Counted from the stretch's first letter, positions 45,719-58,378 are shown. The stretch: 64,000 nucleotides of DNA from Benincasa hispida (GCF_009727055.1 NC_052357.1:13158875-13222874), one strand, 5' to 3'. Translations and numbers: made by a program. Notes: generated by a model not told the origin, from the letters alone.

Positions 45719-47855
45719 TTACATTTCAGATTCAAATCCAATGTTCCAAAATCCTTCAGGAGTCATGGGAGGAACATACCTATACCGATGCCTTGAAACC
45801 CCATCATGATGCTCACACCGTAAACACGGTTTATCACCATTGGCTTCTTCATTGCCATCATTTGCAAGAACAGCATCATAAAATTTCTTGCATTGCTTGC
45901 ATTCGATTCCTTTTAAATTTTGCCTGTCAGCTTTCTTTCTCACTGGCTCCACAAACTTAAAGCCCCCTCCTCTATTGCCAGTCACCGAAACCGGCATCTG
46001 CTGATTTTGTGGTGGATTAACAGCATTCAGATCTTGTGTCTCGTCGTCAGAGATATCCATATTGATGTCTTTTACTACCACCTCAGGAAGAGGAAGATCT
46101 TGAACTCTGTCCTTCACAGGCTTGTTTAAATTCTCTCGGATGTTCTCGAATGGAGTATCGAGAAAATCATCATGTGGGTCAGGCCCCGCCTGCTCTTGAC
46201 AATGAGCCCTTGTATCTCTCCAATAAGATGCCGGTCTTTTAGATGCCATTGGTGCAGATTTTACATTGGGACTACGTTTTGAGCCACTTGGGAAACTAGG
46301 AGTCTTTGGAGGGGAACGGGAGTTCAAGGCCTGATTTAACTTGACTCCCTTTTTATCCTCTACATTATGGTGCAAGCTAATCTCTTTCTTCAATTGGGAT
46401 GTATCAGAAATGGCCATAGAAGATTCTTCAGTTTCCGCATCAGGGTCTACTGCTCGAATCAATAGATAGTTAGTAACACATGGAATATGGATAAACGATG
46501 TTTGAGGAAATTAGGCTTAAAATAGGACAATGGTTAAGCAAAAACAAAAATGAACATTAAGAAGAGGGAATTGTATTTATAATATGAAGAAGAGGGTGTT
46601 TACCTGGTGAGAGTGCAAGATCTTGATTAAAAGCCATTGAATCGGTTTCATTTTCTCTTCTGTTCTTTGGCTGCATATTATCGCTAGTAAGGCCAATTTT
46701 TTTGCAAAGGAAGTTATATTGTGACTTCAGCCTTTTGTAGGCATCAACAACGCCTCTTCTTGCCTTCTTTTCAGCCTGTAACTCGAAGGACTTCAATTCA
46801 ATCTGTTCGCGTAAACTTTCATATAATTCATTTCCTTCCATTTCCTTGTTCTTTACCCTCGGATTTGGCTGAAGCTCATTAAGTTTCTCTTGAGAACCAT
46901 TCAACTTGGCTAGGAGTCGTTTGTTCTCTTTCTGAAATTCCTCGAGTTGCACTTTATTCTTTGAAATTTCTGAGCCAGCTGAATCAATTTGCTGGAGCAA
47001 CTTGGTTTGCAGTTTCCTTCCTTCTTCAATTTCTTCAGTCTTCTTTAAAAGCTCCTTCTCTAGACCGTTGACATTCTCCTGCAATTTTTCTACCTTCACC
47101 ACAAGCATTTGTTTCTCTTTCTGCTGATCATTATTCATCTGTTCAATGTTAATAATTTCTGAAGCTTGTAATTCAAGCTTTTTGAACAAGTTCTCTTCCA
47201 ACTTTTTAACCTTAGATACTTCATCTGTCTTCTCATTAAGCTGCTTCTGGAGCCCATCAAACTTTACCTCTAAGCTAGTCAATTTGGTGCGCAATGCATT
47301 TGATTGGTCTTCATACTCTTTCAGTTTTTGTTCCTTACTCATTATCAGAGAGGTTTTTGACCGAACCATTTCAAGTAATTTCTGCTGTAATTCGATCCCC
47401 TCATCAATTTCTCTCGATTTCTGTTTAAGTTGTTGTGATAGCTCCTCAGCATTGAGTTGCTCACCTAGTAGTTTAGACCGCAGCAGATCCATCCTTTCTT
47501 CTTGCTCCCTTGATGGCTCTTCTTTCTCAAGTTTCAAAGACAGATTCTCTTCAAGGATATGTTGATTTTCCCTCTTAAGTTTTTCTATTTGGAATAGGAG
47601 ACTGGTTTCCTTTTCTTTCCATGTATCCTCTGCAGATTTCTTAGCCTCGGAATATATTTTCTGCAAACTTTTAGACTTTGATTGAAAACTGGGAAAGAGT
47701 TGGCTGCAGAAGATATATTCAATCTGGGATATCCTGTCCTTAGTTTCCTGGATCGTTGCAACCAGAATAGTACTAAGCCCAGAGATGTACTTTAGATCAT
47801 CACCTTCAACAGAAGACCCTCCAAATTTTAGAGAGTGATCTTGGTCAGTCTCCAT
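45719..47855 (-). CDS. COM1: COM1/SAE2/CtIP-like DNA end-resection protein (gamma response 1-like)
   Basis: Two coding exons, 47855-46604 and 46449-45719, join within a Val codon to give 660 residues. The start METDQDHSLKFGGSS lies directly after a TTTCAG acceptor, so at least one non-coding leader exon precedes it. Residues of about 60-400 form a long Glu/Lys/Leu-rich coiled coil, as expected for dimerisation. The C-terminal part has KRPASYWRDTRAHCQEQ, DPHDDFLDTPFENIRENL, then CKQCKKFYDA (C601, C604), CLRCEHH (C626, C629) and SRHRYRYVPPMTPEGFW near the end. These are the hallmarks of the CtIP/Sae2 C-terminal domain, which works with MRE11-RAD50-NBS1 to clip protein-blocked double-strand ends; in plants COM1 is needed for meiotic break processing. 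The protein is expected to be nuclear. The 660-residue length is longer than several CtIP relatives, owing to the coiled coil. Confidence 0.92.
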
Positions 47856-49400
47856 ATCTGAAACCACATAAAAGAAGTAAAAAGAACATCCAGTTAAGAG
47901 TGGTGAAAATATTGAAAACTGTTTCAATTATTCCTGAAGACAATATGATACGAACTAGGACGTCCTTGTATTACCTCTGAGACCAATAACATGTTCAAGA
48001 GCCGAGAAGCTACAGTTAGGGTTAAATTCTTTTCTCGCAACAAATAGAGATGAACTCAATTAACGGGATTCAAGCAACAACTAATCATAAGCTCTATAAT
48101 TGGTTTCATTTGATTGAGCTTTCTTAAATTTCATTAGTGTTATTTTATTTGCAAAGATACCTTATTTTTAGTATTTTCATTTTTGGACCCATGTGTGTTT
48201 ATTTGGGATGTTAGTCTTTTGAGTTGGGGCTAAATTGGATTTTTAAATCCTTTTGTTAAGCATGATAGATTTTAAGGGGGAAAGGGAACACAGTACGTTA
48301 GTTTTTTATATTTGAGTTTTTAGAGTTTATCTAAATGAAAACTTTCTGAAAGATGACAAAGCCCATCACCAATTTGCAATTCTTGAGTCAAGTTGCATGT
48401 CAAGAACTTTTAAGTAAGTCTAATCATCTTGCTTGTTGAGTGTTTGAACTTGGAGTAAGGAACTAGTTCTTATTTCTTGGTTTTCGATCCAAAGGTAATC
48501 CAAAATCTAATCATTCTCTTTGGATTGACTTCAAATTGATTAGGGGATTTTAGAATTTGATATCAGGGTTTGTTGAAACGGGTTCCTAATTTCGAGTTGC
48601 TAGGATCTTCACATCACAATACATAACTATATCGACCAAGGTAAGAGTTTCCCATAAAATTGATGAATCTCTAAAAATCCCATACAACATGCCTTCGAGT
48701 ATTTGCTTATTCCAATGACGGAAAGTGACCTAGGTTTCGAAAGTATAGATCAAAACCCACTTTAATTTCAGCTATGTGTAGCGGAAACTCAAATTGGTCA
48801 GTTTGTCTAAACACGTTTACCACAATGGTATTGGGCTCATAAACTAAATAATATAAAGGATACAAATCGCAGCAAGCTCAACATTCGGCTTATTTTCTTA
48901 GAGTCAAATAATTAAAACTGTAATTACTAACAGCGATATATAACATAAAAATCGTGCAATTCCAAGCAGAAAGGGTGAGGTACAAATGAGCAATTCCTCT
49001 ACTGGACGACTCGAAAGAACAAAGTTAGCATTCCATACTAGAGTTCGGAGTCGTAAAAGTGGATAAACAGGAAGTCATATAGAACGGCTCGCAAATTGAA
49101 ATGCAGGAGTACGATTGAAAGTTCATGGTTGATTAGTAACAGATTGTTGAAGAATTTCTTTCAGCATTCGTTCGATTTAAAGAGTAATCGGGGCAGATAA
49201 AAAGACACGGGAAATAATACGAAAACGCCATAAGCTTCAGGAGATGAACAGAGCGCGGAGAAATTGAAGACATACCTTATATAGATTTCTGTTTGATCGG
49301 AGAAGAGTGGAGTTTATAGGAGAATACGTACGGCGGCCGACGAGAAACCTTGCAGATTTATGACGGAGTTCCATGGCGGAAATTGTGAATTTCGTTCAAA
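47856..49400 (-). promoter_or_regulatory. 5' leader exons, introns and promoter of the COM1-like gene
   Basis: On the minus strand, donor-like sites occur at about 47975 (AGAG|GTAATA) and 49276 (ATAAG|GTATG). An acceptor TTTCAG stands just before the ATG at 47855. This fits two non-coding leader exons separated by a long intron (about 1.2 kb) that has no coding sequence. The sequence 49270-49400 is less AT-rich and probably includes the transcription start. Confidence 0.45.
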
Positions 49401-49829
49401 AAGCTTGGCGGGGAAGCTGGGGTTTTATCCGAAGCGGATGGTTTATAATTCTTACAGTGGACCCTCGCTGATGGATTGTGAAGTTACAATTTTGGGCCCC
49501 ATTTTTTTTCTTTATTTTTTTCAATTTTTGACTATACACTTTTTTCTCTAAATTAAATCTAAATAGCTATTTTGAAAAATGAACACAGAGATTTTTAATT
49601 GGATAAATGGAGCTAAAAAGAAAAATTACATCTTATTTAAAACAAGATAAAGGGACAAAAAAAAAATATCGCGGTAATAAATGGGGGAAAAATCTGATAT
49701 TGGAAATAATAATAATATTTTTCTGAAAATATAAAATGAAAAAGGGTTTTCCAAAATCAAAACTCATAATTGAAATATTTATGAAAAAAAAATACTAAAT
49801 ACTAAATAGTGGAAAATAAATATTGATGT
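49401..49829. other. AT-rich intergenic DNA
   Basis: The short ORF at 49360-49551 is probably chance. No gene is recognised. Confidence 0.5.
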
Positions 49830-50275
49830 TTTTTTGGAATATTGAGAAGTGTTGTGGTGGGCTGAGTTGGGTTGGGTGGTTCATGACTTCTCTAGATATC
49901 TAATATGTGTGGACTTTAGGAAGATATACCATGAGCGGTCCACCAAGTTGCTTGAACCTCAAGCAATCATTGATAGCTTAACTTTTCTTTCTTCTTTTGA
50001 TTTACCTCTCACTTATTCTATTGTGGTTGCATTTGATGCCAAGGAGGTGGTGAATTTAACAACTGTTCGTTTGATTTTGTTGAAATTAAGGATGCAAATG
50101 ACTTAAAACTAGACATCAACGAGTCGGTTGAGTTTGTCTCCTTCTCAGTTTCTTCAGTGTATATAATAGGGTTGCTCACCATGTAGCTCGCTATATTGAT
50201 GGTTTTGTTAATTTATTTGATTTTTTTATTCTTCCAATTTGGAAGATGTTGAGAGAAGTTGAATTTTCGACTTCT
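49830..50275 (+). pseudogene. RNase H-like (LINE-derived RVT_3-type) fragment
   Basis: Pieces in different frames read VVAFDAKEVVNL, DANDLKLDINESVEFVSFSV, then NRVAHHVARYIDGFVNLF. This order and these words are typical of the plant RNase H-like domain found at the end of many LINE-type reverse transcriptases and in derived genes. Frameshifts separate the pieces. It could be a LINE remnant or a decayed gene. Confidence 0.5.
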
Positions 50276-50470
50276 TTGTGGATGTAACTTTTACTCGTAC
50301 GTTTGTTTTCTTTACCCCTTGACATGACCATTAATGAATTTCCTTTTCAAGAATTAATAAATAGATAGGTGTAACATACTAATAATTTAGTTGTTTGCAA
50401 GGCACTACAAGAAAAAGACGATCTCCCGACACTAAAACCAACCATCGAGAGTAAAATCGTCGGGAGATAT

Positions 50471-52394
50471 TGTTGGGATTGGTGTCCTAAATCTCTCTTA
50501 TACTCTTGTAGTTTGTAAAATTTGTATAAACAAATTGTTATTAATAAAATAATTGCTATCTGTGAGCATACACTCAATCCAATAAACAAAGATCCTATGT
50601 TATTTTATGTAATTTAAACACGTATATAGAGACATATAGGTAAATCATGTTTAAATGATAACCAAAACGGTATGTAGTAGATGGATAAAGCTGGGTACCT
50701 TATCCTGGTGACACTACGAATACGACCTACTTTGTAGATGTTACAAGTGTTTTAAAGTGTTATAAATGATCTGATCCTGATCATTCATATGGAGACATGT
50801 GAGTGGGGGTATCCCATACAAAGAATTTGTATAAGATCGGACCACAAAATGATTAGTCTCATTATATAACGTCGCTAATAATAGAGATTTACATTTCATC
50901 AAGATGACCATATGTGACATGACCTGAATCTTGAGTGAGTTGTGAACTCCTGCCCATGAAGACGGTCATTTGATTGCATGGGTGAGAGTGGCTAAATTGT
51001 TGACTCAATATGCCTACTATTTTGAGGATTCGTCTTATTGGGAAGCTGGGAACATTGCTATACAATACATAATTTACTCATTCCTTAATGTCGAAATAAG
51101 TAGATAAATTGCTCCCTTAATGGCTGATTTCAGAGCTTGAACAATGTGGTCACATCTTCTCTTGGCCCGAGAGGGATTTAGTCATAGTTGGACTATAACC
51201 TATTGTTCATTAGAGGGATCAGTAATACTTAAGGAATTAGATATAAATATAGAGACAAAACGATAATTTGGCTCAGCTGTACTTACGAGCAATTTGTGAA
51301 CGGTCATTGCATTGTTGACTAGTTATATCCAATGGACATAGAACTATATTTACATTGGGAAGAGTGTAGCTGTCGATCTTTAGTTGAGTGGCCGATAGTT
51401 AATGGATGTTGGATAATTTAATTAAAGAGTATAATTAATTATCTAAGTATAATTGGAACTTCAATCTAATGGTCCATAAGACCATCTGTAGCTCACCAGA
51501 GATTATTGAGAATTAATTTTGAATTAATTTGAATTGTTCAAATTAATTGAAGAAATTAATTATATTTAATATAATTAATTTAATTAACTATATGTGATAT
51601 AATTAATATAATGTATTTGATACATTATAACATAAAGTTTATTTTGAGAGGAATTGAATATTTGAATATGATTCAAATACTAATTATATGGATGAAATTC
51701 ACATAATTAAATTTAGTATAAATGTGATTTATACTAAATGTCATGTATTATTGAGAGAAATAAACCTTAGGTTATGATACAATATGAAAACTATAGGTTA
51801 TGTGTTATATTCGATACAACATATAATACGTTAGTTATTTCATATATATATATTTATAAATTTATTTATTTATTAAATTAAACTAAATTTATTTTATTTT
51901 TAATTTAATTTTAATTTTAAAGGGAGGAAGTACTCTCTCCCTTAATTCTCTCTCAATTAAATGTGTGAAGTGGTGGTTCAGTTTTCTACAATTCATCATC
52001 TTTACAGAAGCTTCACAGCGAACTCTCTCTGATTTTTCTCCCTAGAAACATACAGAGAAGGAAAAAAAAAAATCTTCTCACTCTCCCAAAATTTAGAGTC
52101 CACAACTCCTAAATTATCATCCCTAAGGAGAATACAGAGAGTTCGCAAGTGGTGGTGGCCATTTTGTATTATTGGTTCTTGGTACGAAGTGTTTGTGACC
52201 AGTTCGAGGGACTTCATGAAGGATCTTTTGGCTTCAAAGGTAAGTGTTTACTTTTTTCCTAATTATTCTTAAAAGCATGATGTAATTTTATTATAATGCA
52301 TAATTTGATTGTTTTGTAAATTTGGGATTCTTTGAATAAATGAAAATTGGGAACAATCTTGCTTCTGCTGCGGAATTTCACCGTTTCTTCTGTT
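50471..52394. repeat. LTR-like repeat A
   Basis: It begins TGTTGGGATTGGTGTCCTAA and shares the order of landmarks with repeat B: TGTTTGTAA, a GGAGACAT block, ACAAGTGTTRTAAAGTG, AATGATCTGATCCTGA, GGGAGCTGGGAAC-like, and GAAGAGTGTAGCTGTCG. It ends near GAATTTCACCGTTTCTTC. It contains no coding sequence and is about 1.9 kb. It resembles a Copia-type LTR. Confidence 0.6.
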
Positions 52395-54405
52395 GAGGTT
52401 GATGTCCTAAATCTCGTAGGGTCTTGTTGTTTGTAAATACCTGTATGAACAAACTCTTTGTGATGTAATAATATGAGATATTTTATTCACTACTGTATAT
52501 GAAATATGAGTTATTTTCGTTGCATTAACCACAAACCAATAAACTAAGATCTCTGGTTATCTTTGTAACTTAAGCATGTATGTGGAGACATACAGGTGGA
52601 TCGTGCTTTAAGTGATAACTTAAAATGGTCTGTAATATATGAATAAATGAGGGATGCCTTATCCTAGTGCTGCGACAAGTGTGGCCCGCTTTGTAGGTGT
52701 TACAAGTGTTGTAAAGTGCTACAAATGATCTGATCCTGACCATTTGTGTATTAGACATGCGAGCAGGGATACTCTATACAAAGGAGTTTGTATAAGACCA
52801 GACCACGAAATATTTAGTCCCGTTATATAATGTTGTTCATGATAGAGACTTTCATTTCACTAAGAAGACCATAGGTAACATGACCTTAATCCTGAGTGAG
52901 TTGTAAACTCCTGCCTATGAGGGCGGTCCTATGATTTGCATGGGTGCGAGTAGCCAGATCACCGACTCAAACCTACCACTTTGGGGATTCGTTTGATTGG
53001 GGAGCTGGGAACTCAGCTACACAAGACGAAATTCACTCCTTCCCCGAGCACAGGGGTAAGTAAATAAATTGCTCCTTTAAGGGCTGATTTCAGGGCTTGA
53101 ACAATATGACACCACACATTCTTTTAGCCCGAGAAGTGTTTAATCATAGTAGGACTATAATGTAGTACTTAAGGAGTTAAATGTTACTACAAAGGCAAAA
53201 CGGTAAATTGGCCTAATTGTACTTACGAGTGATTTGTGAAAGGTCATCGTACCATTGATTGGTTATATCCAATGGAGATAGAAATAAATCTGTTGTGCGA
53301 AGAGTGTAGCTGTCGGTCTTTAGTGGAGTGCCCGACAGTTAACGGATGGTGGATATCGTAATTAAAGAGTTTAGTTAGTTATTCATGTACCATTTGAGCT
53401 TCAAGCTACAGGTCCATAAGGTCCCCTTGGTAGCTCTATGGATTCATGTTGAGAATCAGTTTTTGAGTTAGTTTGAAATGTTCAAATTAACAAGAGGGAA
53501 TTTGATTATATATGATATATTTGATTTGATGTATTTGATACATTATTTGATTGGAGAAATTAATATAAATATGATTTATATTAAATGCAATAAAGGAGAA
53601 AAAGAGCTATGGTTTAAATATTACATGTGATGTGATATTAAAACTATAGGTTATAAATATAATATGATAAATTAGTTATTATATTTATTTATGACAAAAA
53701 CAATTATAAGATAATTGTGGTTGGTTATTGTTTTCTATTAACCGATTGAGTTGGAGGTTTTAATCAGTTTTAATAACTGATGGATAAAAAAAAATCGTTT
53801 CAATTTTTCGATGATGCAACACATTTGATCGGGTAAAAGAAAATAGCTATATGATAGCCTTTGAGAGAATGAACGTCAAGCGTCGAGTTTGCTAGACGAT
53901 AGCTCTTCGCTACTCAATGATCGAGTACCCAGTCTATACGATAGACTTTCTCATTCTCCCACTTACTCGATTGTATAGTTCTTTTTTCCCTCTACCAAAT
54001 CCATTTAGAGCCTACACCTCCTAGATTCTTACACCGAGAATACCAAGGTAGCCTTTTGGTGGTGTCGAGTTTGCTGTATGAGGGTCGAAGATCGAGTCCT
54101 ACTCGATTGTGTTCGAGGATCTGACAGTTTGTGTTATTCACTGGTTGTTCGTTGCATTCGTGCATTTGATCGAGTTTGTTGGGGCGCTTGACTATTGGTC
54201 GAGGGAATACTTGAAGAAAAGTTCTTTAAAGGTATGTCTTACTCAATCCTTTTGTATTTAACTAAAGAGCATGCTGCAATTTACTTGATGATGCATAACT
54301 GTTGTTGTTTAAATGTAAATGTGTTATTCTTTCACAATGGGTTTGGAACGATCTGCTTCTACTCAACGGTTCTCTTGTTTAAGAGTTCCTTCACCTTCAT
54401 ATATA
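52395..54405. repeat. LTR-like repeat B, directly adjacent to A
   Basis: It begins TGTTGAGGTTGATGTCCTAA and runs in the same orientation as repeat A, about 2.0 kb with visible divergence and an extra region around 53700-54200 rich in TCGAGT words. The ORF at 54195-54449 is not conserved with repeat A and is not regarded as a gene. No internal retroelement region separates A and B. Confidence 0.6.
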
Positions 54406-55479
54406 ATATCTCCAGACATCGTACAACAATCATTGGGAATTATACATAACTCCTGACAACCCTAATTTTAGGCATCGAGAGTTAGTACTAACCCTTGACA
54501 GTTACATTATACACGTCGGGAGTTAGTAACCTTATATCAAATTTGAAATGAATCATATCTGAAATCTAGACGTCTCCGTACCCTTTCCTCTTCTACGCTC
54601 TCCGATCCCCTCCCTCCGCTCGAACGATGTGTGTACAATCATTGAATGTCGTCGAATGTTGCCTTCAGACTGTCAAACGCGTTGGACCATCAACTAATTT
54701 TAAGCATTGGGTCGTCAACTAATTTTTAGTTTTTGGGTTGTCGAACGCCATCTTGGAATTCATCATTGACCAACACAGGTAATCCATTGAATGTAATCAA
54801 ATGTGCACCTTCTTCGATCGAGACAAGTAATCTCTCTCTTTCATGGTCGTGTTTAAGGTATTTTGATGGTGAAATGAGGGTTTGTTTATGGATTTTGATG
54901 GTGAAATGAAGGTTTGTTTAAGGATTATGATGGTGAAATCATGGCTTGTTTGTTCTCTTTTCATGGTTGTGTTTGATGGATTCTGTTTAGGATAATTTCC
55001 AGCTTTTTCAAATGGAAAATTATGTTCATAACCAATCTTCGCTCCTGGGTTTATTATACTAATCAAAATTAATTAATATATTAAGAATCTTTTTTAAATT
55101 TCTACGCGCTCTCGGCATGAATTGTAGTACTCTAAAGAAAAGAAAAAAAGATAATGAAATTGAAGAATGTTACTTTCTCTCTATTTTGAATATGTCCTTG
55201 AATCTTCGAGTGTTGTTCACTATTATTAAAACTAATTAAGAATAATCAAATTTTTATAATGTCATTTTCTCTTTAATCAATTAGATGAGTTTTGTTGATG
55301 AAAATAGTATAGTATTCATATAGTTAATAATTAATTTAGACTTTGTTTAATAACTATTTAAAGCTCATTTGATAATGTTTTTGTGTTTAGTTTTTTGTTG
55401 ATCAAATTCTTAATTTTTGGATCAAACATAGATTATAATTTACCTTGGATTACAAGTCTGGTCAGAAAGGGTTTATTTT
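54406..55479 (+). other. CACTA subterminal and internal non-coding region
   Basis: Subterminal repeats (54410-54530) are followed by sequence with no recognisable protein. The GGTGAAATGA...GGTTTGTTTA unit is repeated two or three times at 54865-54955. Confidence 0.45.
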
Positions 55480-56480
55480 TAAGGATGAATAAAGAATGGA
55501 TAAAACTTAGAAATAAATTTTCGGTCAAGTATAGAGAAGGAGTATCCTAATTTTTAGATGTGGCGAAGTTTCATGTTAATGATTCCAGACGAGCAAGATG
55601 CCCATGCAAGAATTGTATGAATTCAATGTTGGAGTCATTAGAGTGTGTGGAGTGATATCACTAACATAGGAAATATCCCCCTCATACTGTGAATGGGTAT
55701 ATCATGGAGAGCTAGTCAATTTATCTAGAGGTTTTGAAAGTCATACAACTTATTCATTACATAATGATGAATAAACATAGAGTGTAATGATGTTGAAGAA
55801 AATGAAATGTTGAATTCTATAAATAATCTATAAGTTCCAATTGAAAACGAAGATGCAAATGAAGAAAGGATCGAGAATGAAATGCCTTCTAATGGTCGAG
55901 AAAGATATACCATAAACTTAATTGAGGATTTAATGGTTGAAACACGTAATGAACTATACCCTGGTTCAGAATTTTCATCATTGAACTTTTTAGTGAAGTT
56001 GATGCATATCAAAGTTCTAAACGGATAGAGTAACAAACCGTTTGACATGTTGTTAGAACGGTTAAAAGCAACATTTCCAACCGACACCCTACCTGCTTCC
56101 TTTTATGAAGCTAAGCAAAAATTGTGTGGTTTAGGCCTAGGTTATGAGTCTATTCATGCATGCAAATACGATTGTATATTGTATTGGAAAGATTTTGTAG
56201 ATTTACAGCAATGCCCAATTTGTGGTGAGTCTTAGTACAAAGTTAATGATGACAAAGGTAAAAAAATTTCACATAAGGTACTATATCATTTCTCATTAAT
56301 ACCAAGATTAAAGCGATTGTTCACATTGAAAGCGAGTTGAAACGGAGGGTGTGTTACGACAACTAGCTGATGTAAAAGGGGTGGAAACATTTTGATCATG
56401 AATTTTCTCATTCCGCTTTAGATCCCCGAAATGTTCGTTTGGGATTAGCTTCATATGGGTTTAAGACGTTTGGAAATATG
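55480..56480 (+). pseudogene. Decayed CACTA transposase
   Basis: At 55550-55650, in broken frames, the pieces fit a transposase-associated domain (cysteine pair PCKNC and a KFHVND-like stretch). At 56047-56235 a clearer piece reads LERLKATFPTDTLPASFYEA, then LGLGYESIHACKYDCILYW, DFVDLQQCPICGES. This is the conserved TNP2-type region of En/Spm transposases. It ends at a stop, and fragments go on to about 56480 (DPRNVRLGLAS-like). Several stops make it non-functional. Confidence 0.8.
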
Positions 56481-56699
56481 AGTAATCAATTTTGTTTTAG
56501 TTTTCATTTGTAAGTTCAGTCACTCATACTTACACACTTAATTAATATGTGCAGAACCAAATGTTAGAACTATAATCCAACCCCACCCCAGAAGATTCCT
56601 AACCACTAACAGAGGACAAAATTTGTGAAATGGTTTTGGGTAGACGATCCAATCATGTAAAAAGCCTAGGTTGGGGTCCTAAGCCTAAGTAAAAAAGGG

Positions 56700-56900
56700 G
56701 TAACAACTCACCGAGTTTGTCATTTATTCAAGGAATGAAAGTAGAGAGGTGAAGGAATTGAAAGCCAATGTCGAACAGTCTCAATCAAAGATTAAGAAAC
56801 TTGAAGACGTTAAAAAACAAATGAGAGATGATCATGAAGACAATGGGAGAAATTTAAAAAAATGATTGAAGATATGATACGATCACAGAGAAAATGACCA
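56700..56900 (+). pseudogene. Possible coiled-coil C-terminal fragment of a CACTA protein
   Basis: The frame reads EVKELKANVEQSQSKIKKLE and then Lys/Asp-rich residues before stops. Position and composition fit the coiled-coil tail of the second CACTA ORF, but it is too short to be sure. Confidence 0.35.
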
Positions 56901-57059
56901 TCGAATTAGATGTGATTACTTCATTATCTAGTTGGTCAATATACTATCATGCAGTTATGGTAGCAAAGTAGTTATTTCCTACTATTAGCTTTATGATAAT
57001 GAATTGTTGGTTATCCTACAATTATGATAGCCAAACAACTGGATTTTGATATTTTTTTT

Positions 57060-57260
57060 TGGAGTTTTGTATGTTTGTGGATGTTTATGAAATTTGAATG
57101 TTGGTGGGGAGGGTTGAGATTAGTTATACTTGTTTTAGAGTTCAACTTGGAGTTTTTTTGTTTGTCTATGAAAGTTTATGAATTTTGAATGTTGTGTGGG
57201 ATGGGTTGAGATTAGTTATCTTTCTTTTAGAGTTTAGCTTGTGGTTTTGTGTGTTTGTGG
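57060..57260. repeat. About 110-bp direct repeat
   Basis: The block GGAGTTTT.TGT.TGTTTGTNNATG, GAATTTGAATGTTG, GGGTTGAGATTAGTTAT, CTTTTAGAGTT occurs at about 57060-57150 and again at about 57150-57260. It lies just left of the Athila insertion. Confidence 0.6.
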
Positions 57261-57360
57261 AGGTTTAAGGTTGAGAATATGTAGTCTTGGAAGTGTGTTG
57301 ATTTTCTTTGCTCTGTAGGATCGTAGAATTCATCTTGTGGCTTTCGTTTGTTTGTTGAAG

Positions 57361-58372
57361 TGATAACGGGCAGAAATGCACATTATTATAGTGCTAAGTT
57401 CTTAAACAATGTTGGATTGCGTTGATGAAATATGTTAAATTACTTCCATTAGGCATAAATTCTATAATATTGCGATCGCATGCGTTCAACGCTTTAGAAT
57501 TATTGATTTTTTATTTTTTTGTGCAGAATATGCGTTAACGCAATGCAAGATTGCGATCATAGGAAAATATCGGTCGAGCGCAACTTTACCGCAAGACTTT
57601 GCGTTGATCGTGCTCGCAAACATTTGCCCAAGAAGGATCATCGTACTTGGTCAGCGCAACATGGTGGGCGCATCTGGGTGAAAGGCCAATTAAGAGCGAT
57701 GGGACAAAAAGCTGATGATAGTCGAATCCAAATTAAGTTGACAGTCGATAACGGTCACAAAGTACATTCAGCTTTATCGACAACAATCATTCAGCACATC
57801 AATCAGGAATTAAAACTGTCCCATCTGTACAATTGGGAGAGATAAGCCCCTTTCACCATTGATGCCCTATAAATACTAAGTGTATTCTTCATAAATAGAG
57901 ATAGAGATTTATGTGTAAACCCTGTAGACTTCTCGCATAATTACCGCATGCGTTCTAACCTTAGAAGTCGTGGTATTCGTACCGAGAGGTGGTTTACTGT
58001 TGTATGCATGTTGCATGATCGCAAAGCATGAACGAATCTAGGGAATGTTAGCTGAAATCTTTCTCAATCCGTTCACCGCATATTCATCGCATTTCCTGTT
58101 TACCAACTCTTTTCAAACTCTGCCGCATTTGTTATTTCTTTTAATCAACGCAATCAAAAACCAAACACTTTATTTATTTTCTCGATTACCGCAAAGTTTT
58201 CATAAAAAAAATTATCAATACAATCTATTTTCACAAGTCTCTGTGTTCAACCCTGGACTTACCAGGAATCTCAGAGGAATTTACACTTGAATTCCGCCGG
58301 GGAAACTTGAGTGCACAACGCAATCCATTAACACATATCATCCATATTTCCACTTAATAAAATAACGCATCA
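57361..58372 (+). repeat. Athila 5' LTR
   Basis: It starts TGATAACGGG and ends AATAACGCATCA, with short inverted ends TGAT/ATCA, six bases before the primer site. Length is 1012 bases. The internal ORF at 57519-57845 lies fully in the LTR and is not treated as a gene. The right-hand LTR is needed to confirm the exact ends. Confidence 0.75.
57867..57876 (+). promoter_or_regulatory. LTR TATA box
   Basis: CTATAAATAC in the middle of the LTR is a good plant TATA box and would start the genomic transcript about 30 bases later. Confidence 0.55.
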
Positions 58373-58378
58373 AGTTTT

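Larger units (their letters stand above)
50403..57360 (+). mobile_element. CACTA (En/Spm-like) transposon, split by later insertions
   Basis: The left end CACTACAAGAAAAAGACG is a classical CACTA terminus. It is followed by subterminal motifs TCTCCCGAC and GTCGGGAGAT. The same subterminal words return at 54410-54530 (CTCCAGACATCG, AACTCCTGACA, CATCGAGAGTTAG, GTCGGGAGTTAG) after a 3.9-kb insertion. Transposase remains lie at 55480-56480. No CTTGTAGTG right end was found before the Athila LTR at 57361, so the right end is lost or lies beyond that insertion. Confidence 0.65.

Noticed and set aside
47146..47565. 139-codon plus-strand ORF opposite the COM1-like exon
   Set aside because: A Ser/Cys-rich shadow of the Glu/Lys-rich coiled-coil coding strand.
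57519..57845. 108-codon ORF in the Athila LTR as a gene
   Set aside because: It lies wholly within the LTR, has no family match that I recognise and overlaps no other element domain.
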